DNA from: Azoarcus sp.
GTDB taxonomy: Bacteria > Pseudomonadota > Gammaproteobacteria > Burkholderiales > Rhodocyclaceae
Reading direction: 5' to 3'
NCBI GenBank assembly: GCA_031285965.1
Contig: JAITVD010000032.1
Location: forward strand, 1-36,946
DNA length: 36,946 bases
Shown: positions 19,623-27,583 of the stretch, one piece after another
Numbering within the stretch: the first letter of the stretch is position 1
How the letters are laid out: each line of letters begins with the position of its first letter
The notes under the pieces: generated by a model
Databases searched by the model: none
Told to the model about the DNA's origin: nothing
Seen by the model: the letters and a program-made list of their open reading frames with translations, nothing else
Made by a program: the position numbers and the translations under genes

Positions 19623-20162
19623 TCAATTCTTGAACGGGAAACGGAACGCGCCCAAAAGCGCCCTTGCTTCCTTGTCGGTCTTGGCCGTCGTCGTGATGCT
19701 GATGTTCATCCCGCGAAGCACGTCGATCTTGTCGTACTCGATTTCAGGAAAAATGATCTGCTCCTTGACCCCGAGGTTGTAGTTGCCGCGCCCGTCGAAC
19801 CCTTTGGAAGCAATCCCCCGGAAGTCGCGCACACGCGGCAGGGCAACCGTTACCAAACGGTCGAGGAATTCGTACATCTTCGCGCCGCGCAGCGTCACCA
19901 TGCAGCCGATTGGATAGCCGTCACGGATTTTGAATCCGGCAATCGACTTCTTCGCCTTGGTAATGACCGGCTTCTGTCCGGCAATCTTCGTCATGTCGCC
20001 GACCGCGAACTCAAGCACCTTCTTGTCGCCAACCGCTTCGCCGACACCCATGTTCAGGGTGATTTTGGTGATGCGCGGCACTTCCATGACCGACGTGTAG
20101 CTGAACTGCTTGAACAGGTCAGGAACCACCGTATTCTTATAAAACTCTTGCAAGCGAGCCAT
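19623..20162 (-). CDS. rplE: 50S ribosomal protein L5
   Basis: 179 residues. L5 binds 5S rRNA and contacts the P-site tRNA. Visible are [19 protein letters not shown] and the C-terminal [20 protein letters not shown]. Spacing to rplX is 9 bp. Confidence 0.98.
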   Translation of the reverse strand: MARLQEFYKNTVVPDLFKQFSYTSVMEVPRITKITLNMGVGEAVGDKKVLEFAVGDMTKIAGQKPVITKAKKSIAGFKIRDGYPIGCMVTLRGAKMYEFLDRLVTVALPRVRDFRGIASKGFDGRGNYNLGVKEQIIFPEIEYDKIDVLRGMNISITTTAKTDKEARALLGAFRFPFKN

Positions 20163-20171
20163 TGCTACTCC

Positions 20172-20489
20172 TTACGCATCCACCAGCTCGCCGTTCGACT
20201 TGAAGAAACGCGCCCTGCGCCCATCTTCAAGCACTTTCACCCCGACACGGTCGCCTTTTTGCGAAGCGGGGTTGAACAGCGCGATGTTCGAGACATGAAT
20301 CGGCATCTCCTTTTCGACGATGCCGCCTACCTCGCCCTTGAGCGGGTTCGGGCGCACATGCTTCTTCACCCGATTGACCCCTTCGACCAACAGGCGCTCA
20401 TCGCTCACGCGGCGCAGCACCGTGCCACGGCGGCCACGATCCTTGCCCGTAAGCACCACAACCTCATCACCCTTGCGGATCTTGTTCAT
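20172..20489 (-). CDS. rplX: 50S ribosomal protein L24
   Basis: 105 residues with the N-terminal KOW motif: [21 protein letters not shown]24 is an early 50S assembly protein. It is followed by rplE and preceded by rplN, the typical start of an spc operon. Confidence 0.98.
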   Translation of the reverse strand: MNKIRKGDEVVVLTGKDRGRRGTVLRRVSDERLLVEGVNRVKKHVRPNPLKGEVGGIVEKEMPIHVSNIALFNPASQKGDRVGVKVLEDGRRARFFKSNGELVDA

Positions 20490-20500
20490 TCCAGAACCCC

Positions 20501-20869
20501 TCAGAGCACTTCTGGCGCGAGCGAAACAATCTTCATGAACCGTTCGGAGCGCAGCTCGCGCGTCACCGGCCCGAAGATGCGCGTGCCGATCGGCTCAAGT
20601 TTGTTGTTGAGCAGCACCGCCGCGTTGTTGTCGAATTTGATGAGCGAGCCGTCTGGGCGGCGCACGCCCTTGGCCGTGCGAACCACGACGGCGCTGTAGA
20701 TGTCGCCCTTCTTGACGCGCCCTCTCGGCGCCGCGTCCTTTACGGTCACTTTGATGATGTCGCCCACGGTCGCGTAGCGGCGCTTGGAGCCGCCGAGCAC
20801 CTTGATACACATCACCGAACGTGCGCCGGTATTGTCGGCCACATCGAGCCTTGACTGCATCTGAATCAT
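20501..20869 (-). CDS. rplN: 50S ribosomal protein L14, first gene of the operon
   Basis: 122 residues starting [20 protein letters not shown], ending in [13 protein letters not shown]. In many relatives rpsQ lies directly before rplN; here no gene precedes it on this strand, and a promoter lies about 115 bp upstream. Confidence 0.98.
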   Translation of the reverse strand: MIQMQSRLDVADNTGARSVMCIKVLGGSKRRYATVGDIIKVTVKDAAPRGRVKKGDIYSAVVVRTAKGVRRPDGSLIKFDNNAAVLLNNKLEPIGTRIFGPVTRELRSERFMKIVSLAPEVL

Positions 20870-20889
20870 GAAAATATCCCCAACTTGCC

Positions 20890-20904
20890 CCGCTCTGCGA
20901 GCGG
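20890..20904 (-). other. Small hairpin in the rplN leader
   Basis: A perfect 6-bp stem, CCGCTC / GAGCGG, with a 3-nt loop lies 21 bp before the rplN start, inside the deduced 5' leader. It could be a regulatory or processing element; nothing in the sequence proves this. Confidence 0.4.
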
Positions 20905-20982
20905 TCAGTATTGGAACCCGTTCGGGCAGCTAGCCCCGCATCCCCATGACCTTCCTAGAGACAGCAGAGCACGAAACCGACG

Positions 20983-21010
20983 ATTATAGCAATCCTAGGC
21001 CGGACCGCAA
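20983..21010 (-). promoter_or_regulatory. Promoter of the spc operon
   Basis: On the minus strand, TTGCGG (21010-21005), a 16-bp spacer and a perfect TATAAT (20988-20983) preceded by TGC, an extended -10. Transcription would start near 20976, leaving a leader of about 107 nt before rplN. Confidence 0.75.
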
Positions 21011-21082
21011 GCGGTTTCTGAATAATGCCTTTATGCCCCGCAACGGCGGAAACATGGCGATCAACGTAAACTTGCCTAGCCA

Positions 21083-21112
21083 TTGACAAAAATATGTCAT
21101 CTATAATATACG
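21083..21112 (+). promoter_or_regulatory. Putative promoter of the Crp/Fnr-family gene
   Basis: A perfect -35 TTGACA (21083-21088) and a possible -10 TATACG (21107-21112) at 18 bp spacing. The better-looking TATAAT (21102-21107) is only 13 bp away, which is too close. The region between promoter and gene is AT-rich. Confidence 0.5.
21084..21099. promoter_or_regulatory. Crp/Fnr-like dyad overlapping the -35 box
   Basis: TGACA-N6-TGTCA, a 16-bp dyad with the 5-6-5 geometry of CRP-family operators, overlaps the TTGACA box about 90 bp before the regulator's start. A repressor-like autoregulatory site is a reasonable inference. Confidence 0.4.
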
Positions 21113-21185
21113 CAGTGCACGATATATATTTTTGAAAAATTTCGGAAACTTTTCCTCGCGCATTTAGGCCGTTCAGGGGTGACGC

Positions 21186-21887
21186 ATGGTTCAAAAAACC
21201 AAACCGGACATCAGAACCTTGATCGCGGGGCAGCCCCTTTTCAGCGGGCTGCCGGCGGAGAGCATCGCCCGCATCGCGCAGGACGTGCGCGAACTCCACC
21301 CCGCCAAGGGGGAGATACTCTTCAGCAAGGGAGATGAATGCAAAGGGCTGCACATAGTCGTCGTCGGCCAGATCAAGCTCTCCTTCATTTCCCCGCACGG
21401 GCAAGAGAAAGTCGTCGAAATCATCCGCCAGAACCACATGTTCGGTGAAGCCGTGATGTTTATGGAAAAGCCCTATGTCGTTTCCGCGCAGGCGCTGACC
21501 GATTCCTGGGTGCTCTTTTTCCCCAAGACGACCATTTTCACCGAACTGGAGCGCGACCCGCAGCTTGCCCGAAAAATGCTTGCCGGGCTTGCCGTGCGCC
21601 AGCACCAGCTTGTCAACGACATCGAGGGCTATTCGCTGCACTCCGGCAAAAAGCGCGTCATCAGCTACCTCCTCCAAGAAGTTTCCGACAACGCCCTGCC
21701 CGCCGAAGGCCACGCCTTCACGATTAAGCTCGCCATCAGCAAAAACACCATCGCCTCCCGCCTCAGCATGACGCAGGAGCATTTCTCGCGCATCCTGCAC
21801 GAGCTTGTGGAGCTTGGCCTGATTACCGTACAAGGCAGGGAAATCCATGTCCCGGACATCCGCCAGCTTCAAAAATACGAAGACTGA
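21186..21887 (+). CDS. Crp/Fnr-family transcriptional regulator
   Basis: 233 residues. The N-terminal cyclic-nucleotide-binding-like beta roll spans about 20-130 (LFSGLPAESIARIAQDV, PAKGEILFSKGD), then a long dimer helix, then a winged helix-turn-helix (about 155-225: LAISKNTIASRLSMTQEHFS). The FNR-type N-terminal cysteine cluster is absent, with a single Cys in GDECKGLH, so it is not an oxygen-sensing FNR. It looks closer to the DNR/heme-type or ligand-unknown branch. AGGGGTG precedes the ATG. It is encoded divergently from the ribosomal operon and followed by kdsD after 60 bp. Its signal and targets cannot be read from sequence. Confidence 0.9.
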   Translation: MVQKTKPDIRTLIAGQPLFSGLPAESIARIAQDVRELHPAKGEILFSKGDECKGLHIVVVGQIKLSFISPHGQEKVVEIIRQNHMFGEAVMFMEKPYVVSAQALTDSWVLFFPKTTIFTELERDPQLARKMLAGLAVRQHQLVNDIEGYSLHSGKKRVISYLLQEVSDNALPAEGHAFTIKLAISKNTIASRLSMTQEHFSRILHELVELGLITVQGREIHVPDIRQLQKYED

Positions 21888-21947
21888 AGCGCATCCCTGT
21901 ACAATCCTTGTCCCGGCGTCACGGCGCTTCTTTTGCCCATTACGGCC

Positions 21948-22937
21948 ATGAATTCCGTCCCATCCCCTTCCCTGAACCGCGCCCTGGAACTGGGGCGTCG
22001 CGTGCTCGAAATCGAAGCGCGGGCGGTCGCCTCGCTGGCCGAACGCATCGGAGAAGCCTTCGTCCAAGCCACCGGCATGATTCTCGGATGCAAGGGGCGG
22101 GTCATTGTCAGCGGCATCGGCAAATCCGGGCACATCGCCCGCAAGTTCGCGGCCACCTTGGCAAGCACGGGAACCCCGGCTTATTTCGTCCACGCGGCGG
22201 AAGCCGCGCACGGCGACCTTGGCATGATTGCCGCCGAAGACATTGTGATTGCCATCTCCAATTCGGGGGCGAGCGCGGAACTGCTCACCATCGTGCCGCA
22301 GGTCAAACGGCGCGGCGCGCGGCTCATCGCCATCACCGGCAACGCCGATTCGCCGCTCGCCCTTGATGCCGACGTTCATCTCGATGCCGCCGTCGCCGAA
22401 GAAGCCTGCCCGCTCAACCTCGCGCCCACCGCCAGCACCACGGCGGAACTGGCACTCTCGGATGCCTTGGCGGTCGCCCTGCTCGACGCGCGCGGCTTCG
22501 GAACCGAAGATTTCGCCCGCTCACACCCCGGCGGCAGCCTCGGGCGGCGGCTGCTCACGCACGTGCGCGATGTCATGCGCCCCCGCGAACATGTGCCGAC
22601 CATCACGGATGACGTTTTCCTGATCGAAGCCCTGCTCGCCATGACACGCGGCAGCATGGGAATGACCGTGGCGCTAGGAGCCGACGGCAAGCCGGAAGGC
22701 ATTTTCACCGATGGCGACCTGCGCCGCGCGCTCGAAAAAGGCATCGACGTGCGCACCACGCGCCTCTCCAAAGTACTCACGAAAAACCCGCACGCCATCG
22801 CCCCGGATGCCCTTGCGGCAGAAGCCGCCGAAATGATGGAACGGCTGCGCGTCAGCCAATTGCTGGTCATTGATAGCGACGGCACGCTCCTCGGCGCACT
22901 GAACACGCACGACCTCATGCAGGCACGGGTCATCTGA
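21948..22937 (+). CDS. kdsD: Arabinose-5-phosphate isomerase (Kdo synthesis)
   Basis: 329 residues. It converts ribulose-5-phosphate to arabinose-5-phosphate, the first step to Kdo of lipopolysaccharide. The SIS domain (about 40-175) contains VIVSGIGKSGHIARKFAATL, AEAAHGDLGMI and IAISNSGASAEL; two CBS domains follow (about 205-262 and 271-325). The ATG at 21948 starts right before the conserved part; a TTG at 21933 adds five residues only. The stop overlaps the lptC start (TGATG), so translation is coupled. kdsC, which often follows, is not present. Confidence 0.95.
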   Translation: MNSVPSPSLNRALELGRRVLEIEARAVASLAERIGEAFVQATGMILGCKGRVIVSGIGKSGHIARKFAATLASTGTPAYFVHAAEAAHGDLGMIAAEDIVIAISNSGASAELLTIVPQVKRRGARLIAITGNADSPLALDADVHLDAAVAEEACPLNLAPTASTTAELALSDALAVALLDARGFGTEDFARSHPGGSLGRRLLTHVRDVMRPREHVPTITDDVFLIEALLAMTRGSMGMTVALGADGKPEGIFTDGDLRRALEKGIDVRTTRLSKVLTKNPHAIAPDALAAEAAEMMERLRVSQLLVIDSDGTLLGALNTHDLMQARVI

Positions 22938-23527
22938 TGAAAGCATTCCTCAATCTCTTTTACCGTTTCTACCCGCTCGCCATTGCGGCTGTGCTGGCCG
23001 CCGGGGCGGTGTGGCTCGAACACGCCACCCGCAGCCCAGAAACTCCCGATGCTCCCACCGTCAGCCAAACCCCTGACTTCATCGCCCAAACGGTGCGCAT
23101 CACGGGCTTTGCGCAGGACGGCTCGCTGAACTACACCCTCGATAGCCCGCACATCCAGCATTTGCCCGCCACCGACCAGACCCACGCCGACCAGCCACGC
23201 CTGATGCTCATCAATCAGGGGCGGCACATGCGCATCAATGCCGACCACGGCGAAGTCGCCCCCAAGGCCGAGCGCGTGGATTTCGCCGGCAACGTTGAAG
23301 CCGAACGCGAAGGCGCCCCTGCGGAACCGCCCATGCACCTTTCCTCGGCGCGGCTTACGGTCTGGCCAAACGAGCAACGCGCCGCCAGCGACGTTCCCGT
23401 GCGCATCACGCAGGGAGGAAACCGCAGCGACGCCAGCAGCATGGCTGCCGACAACGTATTCGGGGTCATGAAACTGTCCGGGAAAGCCAAGATGCGCATC
23501 GCCTCCCGCTACAAGAGAAATTCATGA
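22937..23527 (+). CDS. lptC: LPS export protein LptC
   Basis: 196 residues. A single N-terminal membrane anchor (about 10-28) is followed by a periplasmic beta-jellyroll: PDFIAQTVRITGFAQDGSLN, then PHIQHLPATD and a C-terminal ADNVFGVMKLSGKAKMRI. LptC passes lipopolysaccharide from the inner-membrane LptBFG transporter to LptA. Start and stop overlap kdsD (TGATG) and lptA (ATGA). Confidence 0.92.
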   Translation: MKAFLNLFYRFYPLAIAAVLAAGAVWLEHATRSPETPDAPTVSQTPDFIAQTVRITGFAQDGSLNYTLDSPHIQHLPATDQTHADQPRLMLINQGRHMRINADHGEVAPKAERVDFAGNVEAEREGAPAEPPMHLSSARLTVWPNEQRAASDVPVRITQGGNRSDASSMAADNVFGVMKLSGKAKMRIASRYKRNS

Positions 23528-24093
23528 CGCGCCGCCTTGCCGCCCTCGCCCTTATTTCCATCTTGCTGCAAGCGCCCGCGCCTGTTCACGCGCAGTCGCC
23601 CGACCGCAGCCAGCCAGTCGACATCGACGCCGACAAAGTGACCGTAGATGACCGCAACAAAGTCCACGTCTTTGAAGGCAATGTCGTGCTCACCCAAGGC
23701 AGCATGACAATCAAGGGCGACAAAATCGTCGTCACACAGGACACTGCCGGTTTCCATAACGGCGTTGCCACCGCCGGAGGCGGAAAACTGGTTTATTTCC
23801 GCCAGAAACGCGCAAGCGACGGCGCATGGATCGACGGCGAAGCCGAACGCATCGAATACAACAGCCAACACGAACGCGCCAAACTTTTCAACCGCGCCCA
23901 AATCAAAAACGCGGGCGACATGGTGCGGGGCCAGTACATCGAATACGACATCGCCGCTGAGAACTACCTCGTCACCGACGCGCCCGGAACGCGCCCTTCC
24001 CGCAGCGGCGAATCCCCGCCCGGCAACCGCGTCCACGTCACCATCCAGCCCAAAAACAACAAACCCGACCCGTCAGCGGACGAAGCCCGCTGA
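23524..24093 (+). CDS. lptA: LPS transport periplasmic protein LptA
   Basis: 189 residues. A signal peptide ends around VHA at residues 21-23. The OstA-type repeat follows: PVDIDADKVTVDDRNKVHVF, GNVVLTQGSMTIKGDKIVV and DGEAERIEYNSQHERAKLFN. LptA forms the periplasmic bridge for lipopolysaccharide. The C-terminal 30 residues are Pro/Asn-rich. The expected next gene lptB is absent, and a stem-loop and an oppositely oriented gene follow instead. Confidence 0.93.
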   Translation: MTRRLAALALISILLQAPAPVHAQSPDRSQPVDIDADKVTVDDRNKVHVFEGNVVLTQGSMTIKGDKIVVTQDTAGFHNGVATAGGGKLVYFRQKRASDGAWIDGEAERIEYNSQHERAKLFNRAQIKNAGDMVRGQYIEYDIAAENYLVTDAPGTRPSRSGESPPGNRVHVTIQPKNNKPDPSADEAR

Positions 24094-24124
24094 CGGGGCA
24101 GTTTGCCGCGCAGACCGCCGGCTT

Positions 24125-24160
24125 AAAAACGGCAACGGGAACTTGAAGTCCCCATTGCCG
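24125..24160 (-). terminator. Terminator between lptA and the PEP-CTERM gene
   Basis: CGGCAA-c-GGG (24130-24139) pairs with CCC-a-TTGCCG (24151-24160), with one mismatch. Five Ts follow on the minus strand (complement of 24125-24129), so it ends the PEP-CTERM gene and may also stop lptA transcription. Confidence 0.65.
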
Positions 24161-24184
24161 TGTTCATTCGCTAAAATTTTCCGA

Positions 24185-24966
24185 TCAGTTCCGGCGACGC
24201 TTCGCAATGATGCCCACGATGCCAAGCCCCGCCAAAAGCATCGCCCATGTTTCGGGTTCGGGAACTTCTGGAACATGAACTGCGTCTTTGTATCCAAAAC
24301 GCATACTGTCGATTGCAAATCCTGCTGGCTCTGAAGCGACGAGATCGAGAAAAACTCCCGCGATTGCCTCGCTTTGATCGGCAGTGACAAGACCGAGAAA
24401 TTCAATACCAAAACCTCTATTCGTTACCGTGCCGAGAATCGTTCCATCTCGTGCGAATGCGGTAATGCCCGTGCTGCCTATTTCATCGAAATATCCCGCG
24501 TCGAAACCGACAGCAGCAACACCCACATCGAACAGGACAGCCACAGGGCCGTTAAACACTGGCAGTCCAGACAGAACGGGGCTGTTCGGGGCATCACCGT
24601 CTGTCACGATGCTCGTGAAAGGAGAATTCGGATCGAGACTCAAGGAGCCGGTTGGTGTCCCGACAATGCAAGCGGTTGCAGCCGCGCCGGGGCAATCGGT
24701 GTATTTGGCGTCGCACTCAGGCTCTGCCCTAGAAAATATCCGCCAAAACTGACAACGGGATAATCCAATTGTCCACCATAATCGGCTGGCAAATACACAG
24801 GATTTAGGGTATCGAGAGGAAGCTCGCTGAAGGTGATCATGCCAGAGCCTTCTAGAAAATCACTCTCTGCGACACGAATGACACTCGCATTCGCTCCGAC
24901 GCTGGCAACTCCTAGCAACACGACAGCGCAAATTGACTTCATGGTACTTTCTATTTTCAAATGCAT
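24185..24966 (-). pseudogene. PEP-CTERM sorted surface protein, frameshifted
   Basis: Two adjacent frames make one protein. The upstream part (24966 to 24640) has a signal peptide (MHLKIESTMKSICAVVLLGV, cleavage after GANA) and GMITFSELPLDTLNPVYLPA, YPVVSFGGYFLGQSL. The downstream part (frame of 24185-24643, joinable from about 24700) continues CPGAAATACIVGTPTG, then NSPVLSG, and ends in the PEP-CTERM signal VPEPETWAMLLAGLGIVG with a basic RRRN tail. Such proteins are anchored and processed by exosortase/XrtA-type systems and often belong to exopolysaccharide matrix. The two frames differ by one base near 24690-24710. GAGGAGG precedes the ATG at 24966. A sequencing error is an equal alternative to a true mutation. 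Confidence 0.8.
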
Positions 24967-25189
24967 AGATTCCTCCTCGGTTGTTATTGGCAAAACGCCT
25001 TAACGTTTGAGGATGCTAGCATGTAACAAAATGAAAATTTTGAATAAACTGTTACGATTTGTAAATGACAAAACCATACGCGAACGAAGTATCCAGAACA
25101 ACAGCAAGACTGTAAAGGCATCCCTTTGAAATACTCAAAAAACATTTGAAATTTTTTTGTGCGCCTTAGCCGCGCATAAAGGCAAAAAC

Positions 25190-26692
25190 TCAACCCGCGC
25201 CCCGTCCTCCGGCGCACGGTTTACTTCGCCGCATCATTCCAACCGCAACCCCAATCCCCGCCAATACCAGCGCAAGCGCATTTCCCCAGCGTACATAGGG
25301 CGTCAGCCCCTTGAATGCCGCCACTTCCACTTCCAGTATCCCGCGTGTGAAAGCGGGCAGCATTGCCGAGATGGAGGCATCGGGGAGAATGAGCGCGGTC
25401 ATGCCGGTGTTGGTGGAGCGCAGCATGGGACGGGCCGTTTCCAGCACGCGGGCGCGGGCGATTTGCAGGTGCTGCGGCTGGGCGAATGAATCGCCATACC
25501 ACGCGAGGTTCGAGAGGTTGAGCATCAGCCCCGCTCGCGGCAGGGAGGAAATCAGTTCTGCCCCGAAAAGGTCTTCGTAGCAGATGCTCATGGCGATTTC
25601 CCGCCCAAACAGCGTGAACGGCGGCTGATTCGCCGGACTGGGGCTTAGCATGGACATAGGAATGTTCGCCACCTCATAAAACCAACTGAAAAACGGCGGC
25701 GGATATTCTCCAAAAGGCACAAGGTGGCTCTTCGCGTAATGCTGCCCCGCCCCCGCGCCCAAGGTGACGGACGCATTGAAGAACAGCCCGTCTTTGCGGG
25801 TAAATACGCCCGTGATAAGCGAGGCGCCGCGCTCGCTGACAATATCGCTAAGCGTGTCGACATAACCTTCCGGCAGCGCGTCGAGCGGCAGGGGCAGCGC
25901 GGCTTCGGGCAGGACGACGAGGTCGCCACGGGCAGCCCGCACCATATCCACACTGATTCGCAGCGTTTCGTTGAAATGCTCGGGATCCCATCTATGCAAC
26001 TGGTCGATGTTCGTCTGCACGAGCGATACCGTGAGCGGCGAGCCGTCTTGCTCTGCCCAGCGTATCCAAGACAACGCCCATCCAACGGAACAGATTGCAA
26101 CAATCAGCGCGGCGGACAGCTTCCACTGCCGAGCCGTCCGAACGGCGGCGCAAACGCCGATCAACCCCGCCATGAAGGCCACGCCTCCGGCAACGCCATA
26201 AACCCCCATGAACGGAAAATATCCGGCCACGGGGCTGGGCGGCGTCTGGGAATAGCCAATGGCAAGCCACGGAAAGCCCGTCATCGCCGTGCCGCGCAGC
26301 CATTCGGCGAATGCCCACAATCCGCCAAAGAACGCCGCCCGCCGCAGCGTTCCGCCATGCCGCCAACGCGCATACGCCGCGCACATGGGTGCCGGGAACA
26401 GGGCGAGCAGCGTGCAGAACAGAAAGACGATGAGCACTGAAATCGGCAGGGACACATCGCCGTAACGCCACAGCGCAATGACGAGCCACGCGATGCCCAC
26501 GCAATACGCGCCTAGCCCCCAGCCCAGCCCGATGCAGAACCCGGCGCGGAACGAGCCTGCGCGTTCCAGCAGCACAACGAGACACGCAAGGCTGACGAAC
26601 GCGAGCGGAAACAAGCCCACGGGCGCAAAGGCAGGCACGGCCAGCGCACCGGCCAAGACGGCCAGCAGAACACGGAAGAACTTGGTTTTCAT
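25190..26692 (-). CDS. lnt: Apolipoprotein N-acyltransferase
   Basis: 500 residues. Lnt adds the third acyl chain to lipoproteins in the inner membrane. About six N-terminal hydrophobic segments (residues 1-210) precede the nitrilase-like domain, whose catalytic triad is visible: Glu263 in LPEAALP, Lys321 in KSHLVPFGEYPP and Cys371 in SICYEDLF. A final membrane helix lies near 475-490. The start overlaps the corC stop (ATGA), so the two are translationally coupled, as in many Proteobacteria. Confidence 0.96.
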   Translation of the reverse strand: MKTKFFRVLLAVLAGALAVPAFAPVGLFPLAFVSLACLVVLLERAGSFRAGFCIGLGWGLGAYCVGIAWLVIALWRYGDVSLPISVLIVFLFCTLLALFPAPMCAAYARWRHGGTLRRAAFFGGLWAFAEWLRGTAMTGFPWLAIGYSQTPPSPVAGYFPFMGVYGVAGGVAFMAGLIGVCAAVRTARQWKLSAALIVAICSVGWALSWIRWAEQDGSPLTVSLVQTNIDQLHRWDPEHFNETLRISVDMVRAARGDLVVLPEAALPLPLDALPEGYVDTLSDIVSERGASLITGVFTRKDGLFFNASVTLGAGAGQHYAKSHLVPFGEYPPPFFSWFYEVANIPMSMLSPSPANQPPFTLFGREIAMSICYEDLFGAELISSLPRAGLMLNLSNLAWYGDSFAQPQHLQIARARVLETARPMLRSTNTGMTALILPDASISAMLPAFTRGILEVEVAAFKGLTPYVRWGNALALVLAGIGVAVGMMRRSKPCAGGRGAG

Positions 26693-27558
26693 GCGTCGGA
26701 AGCTCCTAGGCCGGCATCCGCCCCTTCCGGCAAACGTTCGGCGAGCAGCAGGTCGATGCGCCGGCTGTCGGCGCGCAGCACGCAGAAGCGCCAGCCCTCG
26801 ATGACGGCAATCTCGCCGCGTCGCGGCAAGCGCCCAAAATGGCGGATCAGAAGCCCCCCAACCGTATCGACCTCTTCATCGCTGAAGCCCGTGCCAAATG
26901 CCACATTGAAATCGTCGATTGAAATCATGGCTTTCACGCGGTAGCGCCCGTCTTTCTCGGCAACGATGCTGCCGCTGGCCTCAACGCCGGTATCGTGCTC
27001 ATCCTCGATCTCGCCGACGATTTGCTCCAGCACGTTCTCGATTGTGACCAGCCCCGCCACGCCGCCGTATTCGTCCACCACGATGGCCATATGGTTGCTG
27101 TTCAGGCGGAATTCGCGCAGCAATACGTTGAGCGGCTTGGACTCGGGAATGAAGATGGCCGGGCGCAGCATGTCGCGCAGGCAAAATTCCTTGCCCGCGA
27201 AAAACCGCAGCAAATCTTTCGCCAGCAGAATGCCGATAACGTCGTCCCGCCCGTTGCCGATTACGGGAAAGCGCGAATGCCCCGTTTTCACCGCGAACGC
27301 GACTATCGAAGCCACCGAGTCGTCGATGTGCAGAACATTCATCCGTGCGCCGGGAACCATGATGTCACGGGCGCGGATGTCGGACATTTCCAGCGCACCC
27401 TCGATAATCGAGAACGCATCCGCGTCGAACAGATCTCGCTCATGGGCGGCTCGCAGGAAGGCGAGCAACTCGTCGCGGTCTTCCGGCTCCGGCGTGAGCA
27501 GCGCCGCTAGGCGGTCTAAAAACGAAAGTTTCTCAGGATGGGAACCGGCTTCTTCCAT
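26689..27558 (-). CDS. corC: CorC/HlyC-family CBS-domain protein
   Basis: 289 residues. A CBS pair (about 72-190) with ARDIMVPGARMNVLHIDDSV and FIPESKPLNVLLREFRLNSN, then the CorC/HlyC domain (about 205-285) with DVNVAFG-like IDDFNVAFGTGFSDEEVDTV and RRGEIAVIEGWRF. There are no membrane segments, unlike full-length CNNM-type relatives. The family is linked to magnesium and cobalt homeostasis; the exact activity is unclear. It sits between ybeY and lnt in a conserved order. Confidence 0.92.
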   Translation of the reverse strand: MEEAGSHPEKLSFLDRLAALLTPEPEDRDELLAFLRAAHERDLFDADAFSIIEGALEMSDIRARDIMVPGARMNVLHIDDSVASIVAFAVKTGHSRFPVIGNGRDDVIGILLAKDLLRFFAGKEFCLRDMLRPAIFIPESKPLNVLLREFRLNSNHMAIVVDEYGGVAGLVTIENVLEQIVGEIEDEHDTGVEASGSIVAEKDGRYRVKAMISIDDFNVAFGTGFSDEEVDTVGGLLIRHFGRLPRRGEIAVIEGWRFCVLRADSRRIDLLLAERLPEGADAGLGASDA

Positions 27559-27583
27559 ATCTTGTCAATTGATGCCCGACATT

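Noticed and set aside
19251..20699. Plus-strand open frame of 482 codons opposite rpsN-rplE-rplX-rplN
   Set aside because: Lies across several ribosomal genes on the other strand; no family resemblance.
21102..21107. TATAAT as the -10 of the TTGACA at 21083
   Set aside because: Spacer is only 13 bp; a spacing near 17 is needed, so TATACG at 21107 was preferred.
20955..22379. Minus-strand open frame of 474 codons opposite the Crp/Fnr gene and kdsD
   Set aside because: Antisense to two recognisable genes; its reading has no protein-family features and starts inside kdsD.
24984..25217. Small minus-strand frame of 77 codons between the PEP-CTERM gene and lnt
   Set aside because: Cys/Phe-rich reading with no ribosome-binding site and no resemblance; region is AT-rich and probably only regulatory.
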